A stretch of 64,000 bases of DNA, taken from Amorphochlora amoebiformis. Lineage: Eukaryota > Cercozoa > Chlorarachniophyceae. The DNA lies in assembly GCA_054601695.1 (NCBI GenBank), contig BAAHQB010000116.1:186001-250000 (forward strand), read 5' to 3'. The position numbers were made by a program, and so were the translations under genes. Under the pieces are notes generated by a model that saw only the letters and a list, made by a program, of their open reading frames with translations, ran no database searches and was not told the origin of the DNA. This document shows, one piece after another, positions 58,244 to 64,000 of this stretch (the first letter of the stretch is position 1; every line of letters begins with the position of its first letter).

Positions 58244-58843
58244 ATGAAGTTTAACAAAGGTGTCACTCCCCCGTCCTCCCAAAACATTTATCTTGCCCCT
58301 CATTCATGATGTATGTTTAGCCGTAAGCTCGTCCCGTCGTAAGAACCGCAAGGCTCACTTTTCTGCGCCGTCTTCGCGGCGCCGCAAAATTATGAGCGCC
58401 ACCCTCTCCGATGAGCTCCGCAAGAAGTTTAACGTAAGTTTCCTGCAGCATCTCAACCCTATCCCCTTGAACTTTGGAAGCGACCCTCCAAATGCCGCCC
58501 ATTTTCCTGTTTAAAACACTACACTGAATGTCAGGTGAGGTCGATGCCCATCCGCAAGGACGACGAGGTCCAGGTCTTCCGCGGCATTCACAACAATCGT
58601 GACGGCAAAGTCGTCGCCGTCTACCGCAAAAAGTACGTGATCCACATCGATCATGTGAACCGCGAGAGGAACAACGGTGCGTCGGTCATGCTCGGCATCT
58701 CTCCGTCCAACGTTATCATCACCAAGCTTCACCTTGACCCTGACCGTAAGAGACTGTTGGGCCGCAAGAACCGCGCGAACAAACAGGGTGAGAAATTCAC
58801 TGCTAAGGAGGTCGAGGAGTCGGCCGCCACGGAACTCGACTAA
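58244..58843 (+). CDS. RPL26: Ribosomal protein uL24 (RPL26), 145 residues, complete
   Basis: Component of the 60S subunit near the exit tunnel; binds 23S/28S domain I. Exons 58244-58259, 58321-58433, 58535-58843 (TAA). Starts [20 protein letters not shown], then [40 protein letters not shown], and a KOW-type core [40 protein letters not shown] follows. Length and order match eukaryotic L26. The tail [13 protein letters not shown] is short and acidic. Introns are 61 and 101 bp with no repeats, in contrast to the rest of the window. The first exon codes only five residues plus one base, as in many ribosomal genes. Confidence 0.97.
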
Positions 58844-59096
58844 GCAAGATATGACTTCGGTTAGCAGCAGGGGCTGGGTAGGATGTCGGGTTTGCAAAGT
58901 TTCTCTCGTAGGAGTAATTCCAGGGCGATTAGACGTTATGTTGCTTTGATCGGGGGGAATTTACAAATGACATGATATTAATGTTGAATCGAAGTTGTGT
59001 CACATATGTAAACACATGTGGTCGAATGCACGCACATACAACCACTATCACAGAATCATGCATACACATATATACGTATATCATAATTGTACATAC

Positions 59097-59143
<47 letters not shown>

Positions 59144-59255
59144 ATATATATTATATATAAAACCTTATATTTATGTTTATATATTTAAATATAAGATATA
59201 TATATATATATATATGTGTATATATATATATATTATTATTATTGTTATTATTATT

Positions 59256-59294
<39 letters not shown>

Positions 59295-59296
59295 GC

Positions 59297-59329
<33 letters not shown>

Positions 59330-59382
59330 TATTACATACATGTATATATATATAGATACATATATATATATATATATATATT

Positions 59383-59417
<35 letters not shown>

Positions 59418-59481
59418 ATATATATCATATATATGTATATATATCATATGCAAATATATATACATATATAATATATATATA

Positions 59482-59519
<38 letters not shown>

Positions 59520-59660
59520 TATGTAATTATATATATCTAGTATATATATATATATATCTAGATATATAAATATATATATATATGAACATACATTATGAAA
59601 GTTTATGCAATATCTATCATCTAGATCATGTGTGAGTCATACCAAAAGTACATAAATATA

Positions 59661-59695
<35 letters not shown>

Positions 59696-59985
59696 ATATA
59701 TATATCATACTATATCTTGATATAGGAATATACATAAATCTAGATAAATATATAATACATAAAATCTTTATCGTTGGTGGTAATTTACGGCTCGACGCTG
59801 CCAGCTGTACTAGCTGTAGTTTATTATCTTGCTATTGGACTAGTGTATATGAAAAGGCCATGCCAGTTTTCATGTGCAAGTCGATATTATTTCGTGATTA
59901 ATACTTAGTAACGCAACCAGACAATACAGTATGATTCATGATAACCAGCAAATTTAAAGTGCGTAGCAGATAGCTGCAGAAGGTG
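58844..59985. other. Intergenic between RPL26 and a convergent gene
   Basis: 3' flanks of both genes, with TA arrays at 59100-59590 and 59659-59705. Words (TTA)n near 59234-59257 and ATCTAGATATA near 59536-59570. Unique sequence at 59760-59985. No gene seen. Confidence 0.6.
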
Positions 59986-63739
<3,754 letters not shown>

Positions 63740-64000
63740 CTGAAAAGTTAAAGGATCGGGTCACAACACTCACTTCTCTCTCTCTACTCAATCCCTCTCA
63801 TCTCTCTCTCTCTCTCTCTCTAGCTCTAGCTCTCTCTCTCTCTCTAGCTCTAGCGCTCTCTCTCTCTAGCTCTAGCTCTCTCTCTCTCTAGCTCTAGCTC
63901 TCTCTCTCTAGCTCTCTCTCTCTCTCTCTCTCTCTAGCTCTCTCTCTCTCTCTAGCTCTAGCTCTCTCTCTCTCTCTAGCTCTAGCTCTCTCTCTCTCTC
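63740..64000. repeat. Intron start: (CT)n with CTAGCT units, cut by the window end
   Basis: From 63775 on, (CT)n interrupted by TAGCTCTAGCTCTCT units about every 30 bp. It continues past the window. Confidence 0.85.

Overview
This window is nuclear DNA of a eukaryote, probably a single-celled flagellate or other protist. The evidence is spliceosomal introns (GT-AG, a few GC-AG), long TTAGGG/CCCTAA arrays, a tubulin-tyrosine-ligase-like enzyme, a BLUF blue-light sensor, a SNF1/CAMK-like kinase and standard cytosolic ribosome genes. TAA, TAG and TGA all act as stops, so the code looks standard. The species cannot be named from the sequence. Most of the 64 kb is low-complexity: (TA)n, telomere-type hexamers, (CT)n/(GA)n. 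Almost all long open frames (YIYI, LSLS, ERER, TLTL) are translations of these repeats. The genes were recovered by reading short exons between repeats and joining them in phase.

Layout, left to right. (1) 1225-8835, + strand: C-terminal 256 residues of a TTLL enzyme, 8 exons; the 5' part lies off the window. (2) 8836-11201: intergenic, with two possible + strand exons (9452-9553, 9969-10112). (3) 11202-14733, - strand: a stand-alone BLUF-domain protein, first exon uncertain. (4) 15465-21980, - strand: a 471-residue protein kinase in 13 exons, with DFE in place of DFG. (5) 22804-54924, + strand: MRD1/RBM19, a five-RRM pre-rRNA processing factor, about 43 exons over 32 kb for roughly 900 residues. 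(6) 55765-57786, - strand: a SERBP1/HABP4-type RGG protein. (7) 58244-58843, + strand: ribosomal protein uL24 (RPL26). (8) 59986-63739, - strand: the C-terminal end of an unrecognised basic protein. Kinase and MRD1 share an 823-bp divergent promoter region; SERBP1 and RPL26 share a 457-bp one. MRD1, SERBP1 and RPL26 all serve ribosome production or function.

The striking biology is in the introns. Many are built of simple repeat from their first to their last base: GTATATA...TATAG, or GTTAGGG..., or GTAACCC...CCCTAG. Within them, copies of the neighbouring exon edge, carrying its real splice site, are re-embedded between TA tracts. This occurs in four of the five repeat-rich genes, over 40 copies in all, and reaches an 18-copy, 53-bp tandem array after MRD1 exon 12. 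A second family is an element of about 95 bp that lies inside the telomere-type arrays. It always keeps the same end and is cut back to different lengths at the other. RPL26 and most of SERBP1 have short ordinary introns. None of this was checked against transcripts or databases; exon calls rest on splice signals, phase agreement and remembered family patterns.
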